Shown here: positions 46,575 to 57,020 of the stretch, one piece after another
Position numbering within the stretch: the first letter of the stretch is position 1
Layout of the letters: each line of letters begins with the position of its first letter
Source of the DNA: Gymnothorax reevesii
Taxonomy: Eukaryota > Chordata > Actinopteri > Anguilliformes > Muraenidae
Direction of reading: 5' to 3'
NCBI GenBank assembly: GCA_029721435.1
Contig: CM056586.1
Location: forward strand, 69,527,679-69,591,678
Length of the DNA stretch: 64,000 nt
Program-made: the position numbers and the translations under genes
The notes under the pieces: generated by a model
The model's database searches: none
What the model was told of the DNA's origin: nothing
What the model saw: only the letters and a program-made list of their open reading frames with translations

Positions 46575-46730
46575 AGGCGTGTGCTTCGGAGGAGAGCCGC
46601 GAACTGTCTGCACTCTCCTGAAATGGCAGCAAGGGGTCGCATACGAGCAAGTCTAGTACATAGTTCACCAATTGGGCATTCCAGATTCGGGTGGGATTGG
46701 CGATGCCAAATTAAAAAAAAAAAGAGAAAA
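46575..46730 (+). repeat. SINE-like interspersed repeat S, copy 2
   Basis: This copy is more complete than 28495-28640. A possible pol III head (GGATAGCTCACTTATAAG) lies at 46540-46560, then GTGTGCTTCGGAGGAGAGCC, CGAACTGTCTGCACTCTCC, AGTTCACCAATTGGGCATTC and an A-rich tail. The shared order with copy 1 supports a retroposon family. The head suggests a tRNA origin but the B box is not clear. Confidence 0.65.
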
Positions 46731-47453
46731 CACATTGTTCTCAAAGCTCTCAGAAAATAGTGCAAAATATTGGCCATTTGTATCACTGTGATATCTTTTG
46801 TTTTCTGAATTGCTAAATATTTACCCGTACCCATTACTTCTACTACCCACCACTACTATCAATGCATCGTGCTTGTCCAGAGTTTTTCCTTTTTTCAGTG
46901 ATTGTCATGGGATTCTGCATAGGCCATGGAGATTTATGATAAATTTGTTCCGCATAAATTAATTTTAGAATTCAGTTTTACTTTCCAAAATGGAATAATG
47001 ATAAATTCTAATTTTATTGTAGAGAAATTTTACTTCTGTGCACCTGAGGCTTTGATTCTGTACTGGAGACTGGAATAGACAGACCATGGCTGAGGATGTG
47101 TGAACCTGTTTGAAACCCTGTCATGACTGAAAAATGAGAGCAACAAAGGCACCGTGGATCCGGTGGCCCTGGTTCACTTTGAAGCCAATGACGTAAAACG
47201 AGCTTTGAGATTCTGTATAATGGTTTCATTACTGTTTCCCAGGTTACAGTAACACAGAGCAGTTGAGTTCGATAAGAGACAAAAGAGTTATCAGCAAGGC
47301 ATAGTAGAGTTGGCTTGTTCTTTAAGTATAATGGAACAGATTGACCCTGCAGTGTTGGAGATTGCAGTTTGTCAGAAAGGTGAATTGAGCAGTGAGGGGT
47401 ACTGAGTATTATTTGGACGGGCGTTATTGTTTTCACTAAGTCTTGACCTCTAG

Positions 47454-47596
47454 GCCCGCAGAGCGATCTGGAGAGGACATCGACATCATCCTGGCCCGTC
47501 TGAAGGAAGTGAAGGCCTTCGAGAAGTTCCACCCTGGTCTTCTGCAGCAGATCTGCCTCTGTGGTTTCTATGAGTGTCTGGAGAGGGGCATCACAT
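47454..47596 (+). CDS. rapgef4: Epac2 exon 2 (start of first cyclic-nucleotide-binding domain)
   Basis: After acceptor GACCTCTAG the exon completes an arginine codon and encodes [40 protein letters not shown] and CLERGIT, then one base before donor T|GTAGGT. It enters in phase 2 and leaves in phase 1, matching its neighbours. The two helices and the first strands of CNB domain A are here (AFEKFHP-LL-QICLCG). The protein sequence is almost the mammalian Epac2 segment. The exon lies 7.2 kb downstream of exon 1. The long minus-strand open frame across it is a shadow. Confidence 0.95.
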
Positions 47597-48554
47597 GTAG
47601 GTCTCATGTATGAGTCGCTCTGCATTTCAATTTGCTGTCCTTCAAAAAATGTTACTACATTAATTCAACATTAATCATATTTAATATGTGAAACACATTC
47701 TTCTTTTTCCTCTTATTATTAAGTATTTGTGTTTCCAACTTATTTTATGGACTAGTTTAGTTATAATATGACCTTCTTCCTCAAGCTGCTTTCACACCGG
47801 ACTGGGGACGAATTTTTCGCACGACAGATTACACGTCTTTGCATTGACTTTGAATGTAGTCTGTCGTGCGAAAAATTCATTCCGCGTCCGGTACGGTGTG
47901 AAAGCGGCTTTACATTGAAGGAACTGAAGAGAGACATTTGGGTCTTTTTTTGTATTTTTAAAAATGAAAAGTATTTCCACCTGGAATTTCCTTCATTGCA
48001 CTGAAAACATCACTGGGCCAAACAAAAAGGAGCTATTGATCCAAAATTGGTCCTATAGTTGCCCCTTCCCCTGTCATATCACCCAGTGCACAACCAATTA
48101 GCCATTTAAAGTTATTTCAAAATCGGTAATTTGTCACAAGAGTAAGGAGTCACTCAGAACAATGAAGGAACCGGTTCTCTGAAGCTGATTTGTCCCTCTT
48201 GTCTCTTGGCCACTTCACTATATGATGTCACAAACTAACAGATTTTGAAATGGCGAGTAATGATTAATCGGCTGGTGACATCTTGAACCAGGTGACAAGA
48301 CCTTTAACCTTTCATGGTGGGTCTGAATAGGCTGCATAATTTACCTCTTCCAGCTAAATGTCCTCTGACACAATGGTGTGATCCCTGGCAGCGTCAGGCG
48401 TGCCATCTGAAAAATAATTTTAAAATATTACATTTTCAGATTAATCATAATTAAACAATTGTTACAAGTTCAAACCAGATGATAACAGGTGTGCTACATG
48501 CCAGCCACATAGCTGTTTGCAGATAATGATGATAATTGCATTTTTTTCCCCCAG
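47597..48554 (+). other. rapgef4: rapgef4 intron 2 (0.96 kb)
   Basis: A short intron with GTAGGT donor and TTTTTTTCCCCCAG acceptor. It contains copy 2 of the CpG-rich palindromic MITE at 47785-47908. Nothing else is recognised. Confidence 0.9.
47785..47908. mobile_element. CpG-rich palindromic MITE family C, copy 2
   Basis: The arms are GCTGCTTTCACACCGGACTG and CGGTACGGTGTGAAAGCGGC. Internally TTTTTCGCACGACAGATTAC is mirrored by GTAGTCTGTCGTGCGAAAAA. This copy lacks the central TTCGCGTC segment of the other two and has a small CGGTA insertion near the right end. It inserted into rapgef4 intron 2, 188 bases after exon 2. Confidence 0.85.
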
Positions 48555-48643
48555 TGTACCGCCAGGGAGACATTGGAACGAGCTGGTACGCTGTCCTCTC
48601 GGGCTCGCTTGATGTGAAAGTGTCTGAGACGGCCAACCATCAG
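48555..48643 (+). CDS. rapgef4: Epac2 exon 3 (core beta strands of CNB domain A)
   Basis: This 89-base exon completes a leucine codon and encodes [20 protein letters not shown] then KVSETANHQ, ending at donor CAG|GTACGT in phase 0. The RQGDIG-S-WY-VLSGS block is the universal beta-barrel signature of cyclic-nucleotide-binding domains and matches Epac2 CNB-A closely. The acceptor has a strong pyrimidine tract (TTTTTTTTCCCCCAG). Confidence 0.95.
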
Positions 48644-50219
48644 GTACGTACTAGCAGTACCAGCATTAGCGGAGGAATGTAGTACATACAGTGCACAGTT
48701 CCAATTAGGGTAAAGTTGGGATGCCATGGAAAACACTCATAAAAACAGAGGGCAGTGACTTTTTTATTTACTTTGAGTTGTATTTCACTGCAGACGGAAG
48801 GAAAAGTTTTTTTTGAGGTTTTTCTGGTCACCATCATTTGATTTGAAAATACACATCCGTTCTTGCCATTCAGGCCTGCAAAACATTCCAAAAAATGTTG
48901 AGAAGGGGGCAGTGCAGGACTAGTGATGAGGTAATGAAAAATGTGAGAAGCGATGTGATTTGTTATGTCAGCAGGAGATTGTAATCATGATTTGGCTCAA
49001 AACAGCATCCGAGAAGGGCGTCCGGAGAAATGAGGGGAAGATCACTGACTTGCCCACACATGTATGAGAAAATCATTGAAAGGTTTAAAAACAAAGTTCT
49101 TCAAAGAAAGACATTTTACCAAATATTACCATATTTTTTCATTTAAAAGATTCAAGGAATCTGGGAGAATTTTAGGGTGCAAAGACTAAGCTGAATACTT
49201 GCAATGTGCAATTACTCAAACGGCGCTTCAAAAAGGCCCTTCATTTATCTTTTGGTGATATGACCACATTGGTTCTGGATTGGTCTGACAAACCTTTGTC
49301 AACAATATGTTGTAACATCTGCAAATGCCAATTAAAACTTTGCGATAAGAAAGTCTTAGGTTTACAGTGTCTTGAAGCACCGCCGATTTTTCTTGACTTG
49401 GAGACATCAGAGTTGGATCATCACACAGTGGAATCATATATTCATATATCATATATTCAGCCAAATAAATATTTTTAGTCTTAAAGACCTAGATACCATG
49501 TGACCATAGAAGAAGAAGACCATCCATATTGTTACCAGAAAAAAGTTAAAAAGCCATGCTCTGCCTTAGTATGGAGTCACGGCCTTTGGCAAAGATAGCT
49601 TGCACCTCTGCGAAGGCTCCATTAATGCTGAATAGTGAACATATTTTGGAGCAACATATTCTGCCATCAAGAAGACATCTTTTCCAAGGACGCCCATTTT
49701 TGCAGTAAGACTGTGCAAAGCCAGTGTGTGCCAGGCATGGCTGCAGCAGAAGAGGGTGTAGATGCTGGCCGGACCTGCCTGCAGTCCTGACTTCTCCCCA
49801 GTTAGAGAACACAGGAAAGGCAAAATGCGACAATGAAGATTCTGTTCAGTTGCACACCTTGTTTGCTAGAAGAATGGGACAGGGTTACACCTGAAACACT
49901 TTCTCTCTTGTATTTTCAGTTCCTAAATGTTTAATACGCATTGTGAAAAGCAATGGCAACATTACAAAGTGTAAATACTTTGCTTTCCCAACTTTTTAAA
50001 AATTATGCTGCAAGAATAAAAATTGAAAATTGAATTCAGAAGAGTACAATGGGTGATGTGATATAGCTGTGAAAGCGCTGAAAAGGTCATAAAACAGTAA
50101 ACAAATAACAAACATGCCTGAATTGCCTGTGACTTTTTCACGTGGTGGTCAAATAAACCACACTGGAGGAGAGGCGGCTCAGATTGTCAAAACTTGTCGT
50201 TTTCATTTACTTTCTAAAG
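48644..50219 (+). other. rapgef4: rapgef4 intron 3 (1.6 kb)
   Basis: Bounded by a GTACGT donor and TTTACTTTCTAAAG acceptor. Its right third is a mariner relic (49540-50060). 48.65-49.5 kb has no recognised element, only short open frames. Confidence 0.9.
49540..50060 (+). mobile_element. mariner/Tc1-type transposon relic, 3' half
   Basis: The plus strand contains GGCCGGACCTGCCTGCAGTC followed by CTGACTTCTCCCCAGTTAGA. This is the decayed codon run for the W-P-A-x-S-P-D-L-x-P-x-E motif that carries the last catalytic residues of Tc1/mariner transposases. AATGCGACAATGAAGATTC and then the right-end block AAGCAATGGCAACATTACAA follow. The right end matches 10480-10750 and 30670-30875. It is inactive and lies 160 bases before exon 4. 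Confidence 0.7.
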
Positions 50220-50366
50220 GATGCTGTCACTATCTGCACCCTGGGAATCGGAACGGCTTTCGGGGAGTCGATCCTGGACAACACACCTCGACACGCCACG
50301 ATCGTCACCCGGGAGTTCAGCGAGCTGCTGCGTATTGAGCAGAAAGAGTTCAAATCACTATGGGAG
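50220..50366 (+). CDS. rapgef4: Epac2 exon 4 (phosphate-binding cassette of CNB domain A)
   Basis: This 147-base exon in phase 0 encodes [30 protein letters not shown] and [19 protein letters not shown], with donor [25 protein letters not shown] is the phosphate-binding cassette. By exon joining, the glycine and glutamate are residues 115 and 116 and the arginine is 124; the glycine corresponds to mouse Gly114, whose mutation abolishes cAMP binding to this domain. All key residues are intact, so the domain should bind cAMP. The next expected segment (KYRQYMAGLL in mammals) was not found before the window end. Confidence 0.95.
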
Positions 50367-50495
50367 GTGAGTCTGTGGCTGGCTGCTGTACGTGCTTTTC
50401 TACTTTACTCTAGAACACTAATAATTTGGTTAATTGTTAGATTTTTGGTACGTTTAATGTTGTACTTGACAATATTAACAGTTTTGCCTTTAACG

Positions 50496-50670
50496 CCATG
50501 GAGTGCTAAATGCAGCAATTGTTGCTCAATGATGTACGATATCAAAGTCAAAGCTGTTGAAAACCTTTCAAGTGGCATCTGGTTTAAAAGAGGGGAACTC
50601 TTTTTCATTTTCAACAGCACCAGATCATTTATTTATCATTTTTTGAAAATTCATTTCAGCACTATAAGGG
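50496..50670 (+). mobile_element. hairpin MITE family H, copy C (collapsed hairpin)
   Basis: It begins near GGAGTGCTAAATGCAGCAAT and TTGTTGCTCAATGATGTACG and ends CATTTCAGCACTATAAGGG. The left half of the core is kept (GCTGTTGAAAACC...GGTTTAAAAGAGGGGAACTC) but most of the right inner arm is missing before TTTTCAACAGCACC. The deletion therefore removed one arm of the palindrome. It lies 130 bases after exon 4. Confidence 0.75.
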
Positions 50671-51399
50671 TTTATGGAAGTTATTTTTGCTGCATTGTGT
50701 TGTGTTTGTTAACTAGGATCATACCTACAATATTGAAAATTAAAATGTAGGTTTGTACAACTCATTTTGTTATTAAACTGAAAGATTGATTGACATTGAA
50801 CAATTTAGTTACTTATGCAAATTAGAAAGGTAAACAGGATGAATAACAAACAATCGTTGGATTAATGATATGCGTGGGTTTTTGGGGCTGGGGTGTCACG
50901 TGTTGCCCAACTTGCACTGCGAAATCGGCAATGCCGATCCTGACACGGGGCTGTCGCACAAGGCCTTCCAAAATGCCAACCGTCATCTCCAGACCCACTC
51001 ACACAGTGGCGCTGAATCAGTCACATGATTGCGGACGGCCATTCTTTGAGCTATTGCACATTAGCTTGGACCAGCCTCTGTCAGACCCTAAACTCAATAA
51101 ACGGGCATTTTGTCGAGCGGTGGGATTGGATTTGCTTTGTACATTGGCGTTGTTGTCTGCCTTTTCTCCTCTGCTTAAAATGTGGAGCCCAATCACGCGC
51201 CATGGTGGCCCACGAGTAAGTTTTCATTCCATTAGATTTTCACTTAAAACGTCAGAGTTAATGTGAAAATGGGAAAAAATGTGACCTTACTGTCATTGAC
51301 TGTGACATGGCTGTTGGTACCAGGCTGGTTTGGTAATTAGTTAATTTTAGCACGCAACAATCTCTAGAGTTTACGCTGTATGGTACTGAGTTAAAAAAA

Positions 51400-52150
51400 A
51401 AGGTTATGCACCACTTGCCACCGTACATGAGCATTTTGTGGATGGAAATGGCTGGATTGTGAGAGAGATCAGAGGAGAATGTCCTGAGTGGTGCCAGTTA
51501 ACAGAAAGGCTGTGGAAACTCAGCTCATCACTCATTACTGCTGTGATGTGGAGTAGGCCTGTCAGACTGCACAGCACACATCCATCTCTACTTGGAGTTA
51601 AATAGGCTACAACTGCAGAAGAGCATGTCTGCCTCCACTCCTGTGGCCAAGAACCGAAAACGGAGGGTCCAGTGAGCTCAGGCGCACCAAACCTGGATAG
51701 TTTGAATTTAGAAAAAAAATTGCTGGACTGATGAATCTTCATTTTTACTGCAACCTGCTGATGGCAGGGTCTGAATCAACAGCATTAAACTAATGGACCC
51801 AACCAGCCCTGTGTCAGCAATACAAGCTGCTGGTGGTGTAATGGTCTGGGGAATGTATTCTTGGCTCACTTTGGTCCCTTAATACCATTGTTCAAATGCC
51901 CTAGCCTGAGTATTGTTGCTGCCAATGAGCAGCTTTGCATCACTGCAATTTACCCATCCTCTAATGGCTACTCCTGAGACAATAATGCTCCAGGAAGCAA
52001 AGCAAAGCAGAAGCGGCCTCTAATTGGTTTCATAAACATGACGATGAGTTCAGTGCTCTTCAATGGCCTCCCCAGTCACAAGATCAATATCCACTAAAGC
52101 ACATTTAGCAGGTCACAGAATGGGAGGTTCAGATCACAAATCACCACCTG
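51400..52150 (+). pseudogene. Tc1-like transposase relic
   Basis: Around 51830-51880 the plus strand reads GGVMVWGMYSW, the conserved G-V-VWG-FSW block of Tc1 transposases, then LVPLIPLF. Further on come TTCATAAACATGACGATGAG and CAATGGCCTCCCCAGTCACA (QWPPQS, the motif before the last catalytic aspartate). Upstream, GAAAAAAAATTGCTGGACTG precedes a decayed first DDE block. Stops and frameshifts are frequent. It is a different, more diverged family from the elements at 60.8-64 kb. Confidence 0.65.
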
Positions 52151-52359
52151 AAGCTTACGCCGAAATAGTAATAGTCATGTCAACACACACCTGCATCTCA
52201 AATGAATCTTTCCGCAAAGAACTGAGGATGTTCTGGAAGGAAAGAGAGGCCCTAAGCGGCATTAGTGTGGAGTAACTTTGGAGCTCGGTGAGTGTGTCCG
52301 GTTCAATGCCCACCAGTGGTTCATTTTTTAAAACATTTGTCAATAGAGCTAGATCTGGA

Positions 52360-53400
52360 GCGGGATGAGGAGAACGTCAGTAGTGTCAGATGCGGAGGGA
52401 AATGTAGAGGGTAAGATCTCTCCAGTAGTCAGGAGGATGGCCAACCGCCACACAAGAAATGGCTACACAGATACCAGTGAGCAGACGGCAGTAACACCAG
52501 GCCCTGCGGCATGTGTGCAGCTTCAGTGGTGTGGGAACAGAACCGAGCCCAGCGCCACGAAGGCTACCTGCACACTGCGCAGTTTGAGCTCACTGATCAT
52601 GGCCTCAGTATTACAAGGTTCTATCTGCCCCAGAAACACATACGTGATGGAACCTTCTATTACTGATGTCACATAATGCCTGAAGGTCTCTCTCACACCA
52701 GGGTACAGACTTTGCAATTGAGTTCTTTCACATCCCAGTTTTACCATCAGATACCCAGTATCCACCTATTGCAGTGACCTCCAGTGGCTTCCAGCACCTT
52801 TGAGCCTCAGCAGTGGTTCCAAAAGTCAATCTTTGGATCTGCGACCAGCATCTGTCATACCTGCTGACATGGTTTTCAGCTGAACGTCTCCCCGGGAAGG
52901 CTGCTCTTATGTGTCCTTGCTCATGGCTCCTCTGAGCTCCCTCCTCACTCCTCGCAGCAAAAATAAAAACTTTGAGATGGGCAGCAAGATGGTGGATCCT
53001 GAACAACTTCTGATTCATGTAAGGATTAAGTAGCAAGGAAATAACTAATTGCGATGCACCCGTGAAGACAGCAGGAGTGAGCGCTGGAAGGCAACCAAAG
53101 ACCTGGCAGAGGACGCTGAGAGCGGAAGTTTCCAACTGTGGCTCAGGAGGAAGGATAGACCCTAGGAGCCCAAATGACCCAAGTGGAACCCGCATGGTGT
53201 GGCAGATGGCAGTTTCTTGCAGGGAGCGGCCCCCATCAGTACAGTCCTCTGTCCAGCCCTTTTGCATTAAACACCCCTGGTCAAGAGACAGTCACTTGAA
53301 TGCCAGGTTGAAGAAAATTCTTATGCAGCATTTAATGATCGGGAATAATCATTGCATATCCCTTGGTATATCTCTGTGTTAGCAATGTTAGCTTCTAAAT
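52360..53400. other. unassigned moderately GC-rich intronic segment
   Basis: Two long open frames (plus 52365-52676, minus 52728-53267) lack family signatures, splice context or start context. The composition differs from the AT-rich flanks and it may be an old retroelement fragment. I see no decisive motif. Confidence 0.25.
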
Positions 53401-53403
53401 AAG

Positions 53404-53590
53404 GGCGGCCCAACCCTGTTCCAGGAGAGCTATCCTGAAGGTTATCACTCCAACCAAAAGCAAACCACGCCTGCTTTCTCACTTACAGATCTTGGCGAGC
53501 TGCTAATGATCTGAATCAGGTGAGTTGAATTAGTCTTGGAGCAGAAACCTTCAGGATGGCAGCTCTCCAGGAGCGGAGTTGGGCAGGCCC
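53404..53590. mobile_element. palindromic MITE remnant (CCAACC type), second copy
   Basis: The left end GGCGGCCCAACCCTGTTCC and right end GGAGCGGAGTTGGGCAGGCC are imperfect inverse copies. Internally, CTGAAGGTTATCACTCCAAC is mirrored by TTGGAGCAGAAACCTTCAGG. It has the same design as 24888-25064. Confidence 0.65.
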
Positions 53591-54504
53591 GTTCTAAAAT
53601 ATGCCGTGTGTAATGCGTGTTTGCCTAAAGTCATACCAGGTGTAGCCACAAGAGGTCAGTATTTTTTAAAATATAAAACCACACCCTGTTGGACAGTACT
53701 GGAGTTTATGCAAGGTGACCCTGAAGTGATTTTCACAGTTTCAGTTGTGCGTGATGAACGTGCTAATATACGATTTACTTGTCACATTCTGGGAAATACG
53801 TAGACAAAGGTTACCTTGGCCTTTTAGTAATTTATAAACCTTGCCTGGACGGAGTCCGTATTTCTTGACCAAAAACAAAAAATTTCTTGCAAAAAGAGGA
53901 TGTCTGCTCAGTCTAGTTTGAGGTTATGCTTTTTTGTGAACACTTGTCAATACCTCCACGAGGATGGATAAATATTAATTTGAAAATCAGCCACAGTATC
54001 TTAAGTGGAGGTTCTGATTTTAGTACAAACCACACTTGTGAGCAGAAGCTATTTACCTTGACACTGTCTATTAATCACATGATTCACTGAGACCTTGTCA
54101 ATAATTTGAGTCCGCTGAATGCACTGATTTACACTGATAATCTGAGTGGCTGTGCATTCTTTAGATCACATGTGAGTCTGGTGATGGTATTGTGTGTGAC
54201 ATGATGTACTATACTGTGCGATAGTCTTGGGCTTTTCATTATTTAAATCTGGCTTTAGATGTTTACTTTTTGTAAAGTAATTGGTGTTGCTTGAGTTTAA
54301 AAGTATTTTTGAAATTCCAAATGCTAATTTAAAGAAGAGTTTTATAAATGAATGTTATGTTTCGTGAAAAATCAGTTAATACAGATAATATAGTCTTAAC
54401 AGAGCCCCGGTGTTGACATCATCATGGCTGTCTGCAGTTACTCAGAGAGACAGGGAGGAGTGAGACTGTGGGTGCATCCACAGTGCAGGCTGCGTCCTGT
54501 GAAA

Positions 54505-54665
54505 GCTGCTTTCACACCGGACGCGGGACGAATTTTTTTGCGCGGCAGATTACATTCAAAGACAATGCAAAGACGCAAATACACGCGTGTATTCACGTCT
54601 TGGCGTTGACTTTGAATGTAATCTGTCGCGCGAAAAATTCGTTCCACGTCCGGTGTGAGAGCGGC
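54505..54665. mobile_element. CpG-rich palindromic MITE family C, copy 3
   Basis: The arms are GCTGCTTTCACACCGGACGC and CGTCCGGTGTGAGAGCGGC, with internal CAGATTACATTCAAAG mirrored by CTTTGAATGTAATCTG. The centre CGCAAATACACGCGTGTATT resembles copy 1 (GATGCGAATAGACGCGGGTG). TGAA occurs at 54500-54503 and 54666-54669, as at copy 1. Confidence 0.85.
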
Positions 54666-54764
54666 TGAAGGCTGCATATTTAGGGGTCAACACATATTTC
54701 CATCTGCCAAACTGACTGACTTCATTTTATCACCGTTCAATAGCTTTGATTTTAATTGGTTTCC

Positions 54765-54850
54765 CTATCCTTAACCTTAACTCTAATCCTTAAGCCCAAG
54801 CCTAGCCCGAAATCTAACCCTAAATTTAACCTTGTCCGTTACCCTAAAAG
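54765..54850. repeat. degenerate CCCTAA-like tract
   Basis: Runs such as CCTTAACCTTAACTCTAATC and CTAACCCTAAATTTAACC are the complement of the tract at 27368-27435. It is irregular and most likely part of an interspersed repeat rather than a telomere remnant. Confidence 0.5.
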
Positions 54851-55299
54851 TCAGATTGACAGATAGAAGTAAGTGAAGACTCCTTAAATTGCAGCCGTCG
54901 AAGGATGCCGCCTACGCTTTGAGATGCACCCAGTCAGTCTGCTGAAGAACAGAAGCAAGTTTTCCACTCTGCTTGGAACAAGCAAAAAGTCAATCATTAT
55001 ATAAAATATAGCACAACAGGACAGTGTCCCAAATTTTTAGGCAAGGTGTAGCCATACCAAATATTGGTTTGATTTGGTTGTTAACAGTTTTAATAATAAA
55101 TTATTTCATAATCTTCAGCGACTAAAATGGGCAAAACAAAAAGCAAACATTTAAAGGCAGATTTAAATTTTAAAAAAAGTACGATTCCTGAGACTTTGGC
55201 TTAGTACTGTGATTCATAGTGGTTTAGAGAAAACCAAACTGGCTCATGTGGACTCATAAATTCATATTTGAGCAAATCTCAGTCATATACAGCATATAT

Positions 55300-55760
55300 T
55301 GAGCGTCATCTTCACTCCGCCAAAGACAGCGGACTGGGCTGTGGGTGTTTCTGAGCCGTGGAGCGTTGAGGGAAAGGGGTCAGCGGCGACAGAACGCTCT
55401 CGCTCACGCCCATATATCCCCCCCATCCCTTCCTGATCGTCCACCTCCCCAACCCGAAAAATTTACTTCGGCAGGAAGGGAGTGATGCCGGTGTCCAGTG
55501 ATTCCTGTCCTCTGTCCTGGAGACAATGTTCTGACTTCCTCTGGGGGTGCGGGGTGGGTGGGGGCTCTAGGGGAACTTAAAGGCAGGGGGTGGTGCCACT
55601 TATTTGGGCTAAGAACAGACCCTCCTCCATCTTGAGCGGCGTGGCTCCAGCCGGGGTGCTCCTGAGGTCCCGAGGAGAGAGGGCCGTGTGGCAGGTCAGT
55701 CTGAGCTGTCCTGTGTTTGCCCGGCGGGCACTGACTGTGGATCCATGCATGAGCGGCTGA
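55300..55760 (+). promoter_or_regulatory. GC-rich patch in rapgef4 intron 4, possible alternative promoter
   Basis: This is the most GC-rich segment of the intron that is not a recognisable transposon. It contains CCCATATATCCC (TATA-like), a G-run region (GGGGGTGCGGGGTGGGTGGG) and several donor-like sites, for example GTGGCAG|GTCAGT at about 55695. Mammalian RAPGEF4 produces short isoforms lacking CNB domain A from internal promoters, so an internal first exon here is conceivable. Nothing in the sequence proves it. Confidence 0.2.
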
Positions 55761-57020
55761 ATGTGTTTAGGTTTCCTCATTAGATGAGTAAGTGCACGTT
55801 TGCCCTCTGGTATCAACACTGAAGTCTATTTTTTATGGACAAAATGACTTTAAGGGACATAATGAATGTGTCTGGCATGCCTTAATTCTGGCCTTTTTGA
55901 TCAATAGACCTTTGAAAGTTAGGCAGAATGAGAAGAAGAGGGTTTTGAATCTCTGAGAAACTGTAATGCGCGGCAGTAATGTGCAAGTCTTTTTTTGGCA
56001 AAATGGTCCTTTATATTGGCCCTTAATAATTAAGAAATTTTATTCGGTGTGCGGTGTGTTATTCTTTTATTTGTGCGCTTGTTCTGAACAGAATCTTTGA
56101 TATTGGCACTTTTATTATCAGACATTACGAAAATGAGATTGTCTTGGCAGACAAGGTGCCACAGATTAGTGCATTGAGACCTGGGAAATGCATACAGACT
56201 ATTGCTTTTCGAATGATGTCTCATTGACTTAGTGCAGGCTTATATTGCATTGCATAGTATTAATAAAAGAAAAGCCCTGCTGCATAATATGCTCATACTT
56301 TGAAATGGTCTGTTATGTTTCATTTGTTTTTCTAGATTGGTGTAGGTGTTTGTAATACATTCATGTCTGAAAGCAGTGAGGTATGTTTATTGTCCCGGAT
56401 TAAAAGCTGATTAACAGGAAGGCGTTTGTACCCTAGCCAGTAAATATACAAGTTTAATAGGCTGTTTATGTTTTCCTCTTTGGAATAATACTGTATACTG
56501 TCAGTTCGTCCTTTTGCATCACAAAACACAGTGACTTTCAAAAAAGAAATTATAAAGAAGTGATAGTTGCAATTCATTGTCTGATAAATGCGGAGTTTCA
56601 GAGAAAGAACAGGGTAGTATGGTTAGGATACTGGCTTGGCTTGATATGTTGTTGGTGTATAAGTTAAAAATAACCACTGTGTTGCCCTGCTCAGCATAAA
56701 AAGTAGGCTGCCCTGTGCGGAAACAGCATTCAGAGCCTTGCAGTACTTACCGTCTGAAACAACTGATGTCACTGCCCTGTCTACGCCAATGAGTTCCTGT
56801 GCTGTGCATTTTCCTATTTGCTTTGACATGGAACAACCCTGCAATGTATTAATTGTGGTTTTCAAGATAAGTACAATGCAATCCATATGAACTCAGACTC
56901 AGCGCTTTCTCATGAAAACAAAAGCTCAGGACCCAAAGGACGGACTCTGGGCTCTTACGCCCACTGCAAATGCCAAATTTGCGGCGGTGAAATGCTTTTC
57001 GCTAAATAGACCAGATCTTA

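Larger units (their letters stand above)
40290..47453 (+). other. rapgef4: rapgef4 intron 1 (7.2 kb)
   Basis: Bounded by a GTGAGT donor and a TGACCTCTAG acceptor. It contains a DNA-transposon relic, a hAT MITE, a LINE fragment and a SINE-like copy, listed separately. 40.3-43.1 kb holds no recognised repeat or gene, though its first kilobase is CpG-richer. A TATATATAA motif near 44350 followed by GC-rich sequence to 44.7 kb is noted in the findings. Confidence 0.85.

Noticed and set aside
47014..47625. 203-codon minus-strand open frame across rapgef4 exon 2
   Set aside because: The plus strand encodes a conserved Epac2 exon with correct splice sites. The antisense frame carries no recognisable motif.
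52365..53267. Two long open frames, one on each strand, as possible genes
   Set aside because: Neither has splice signals, a start context or a family motif, and the segment is inside a rapgef4 intron crowded with retroelement debris.
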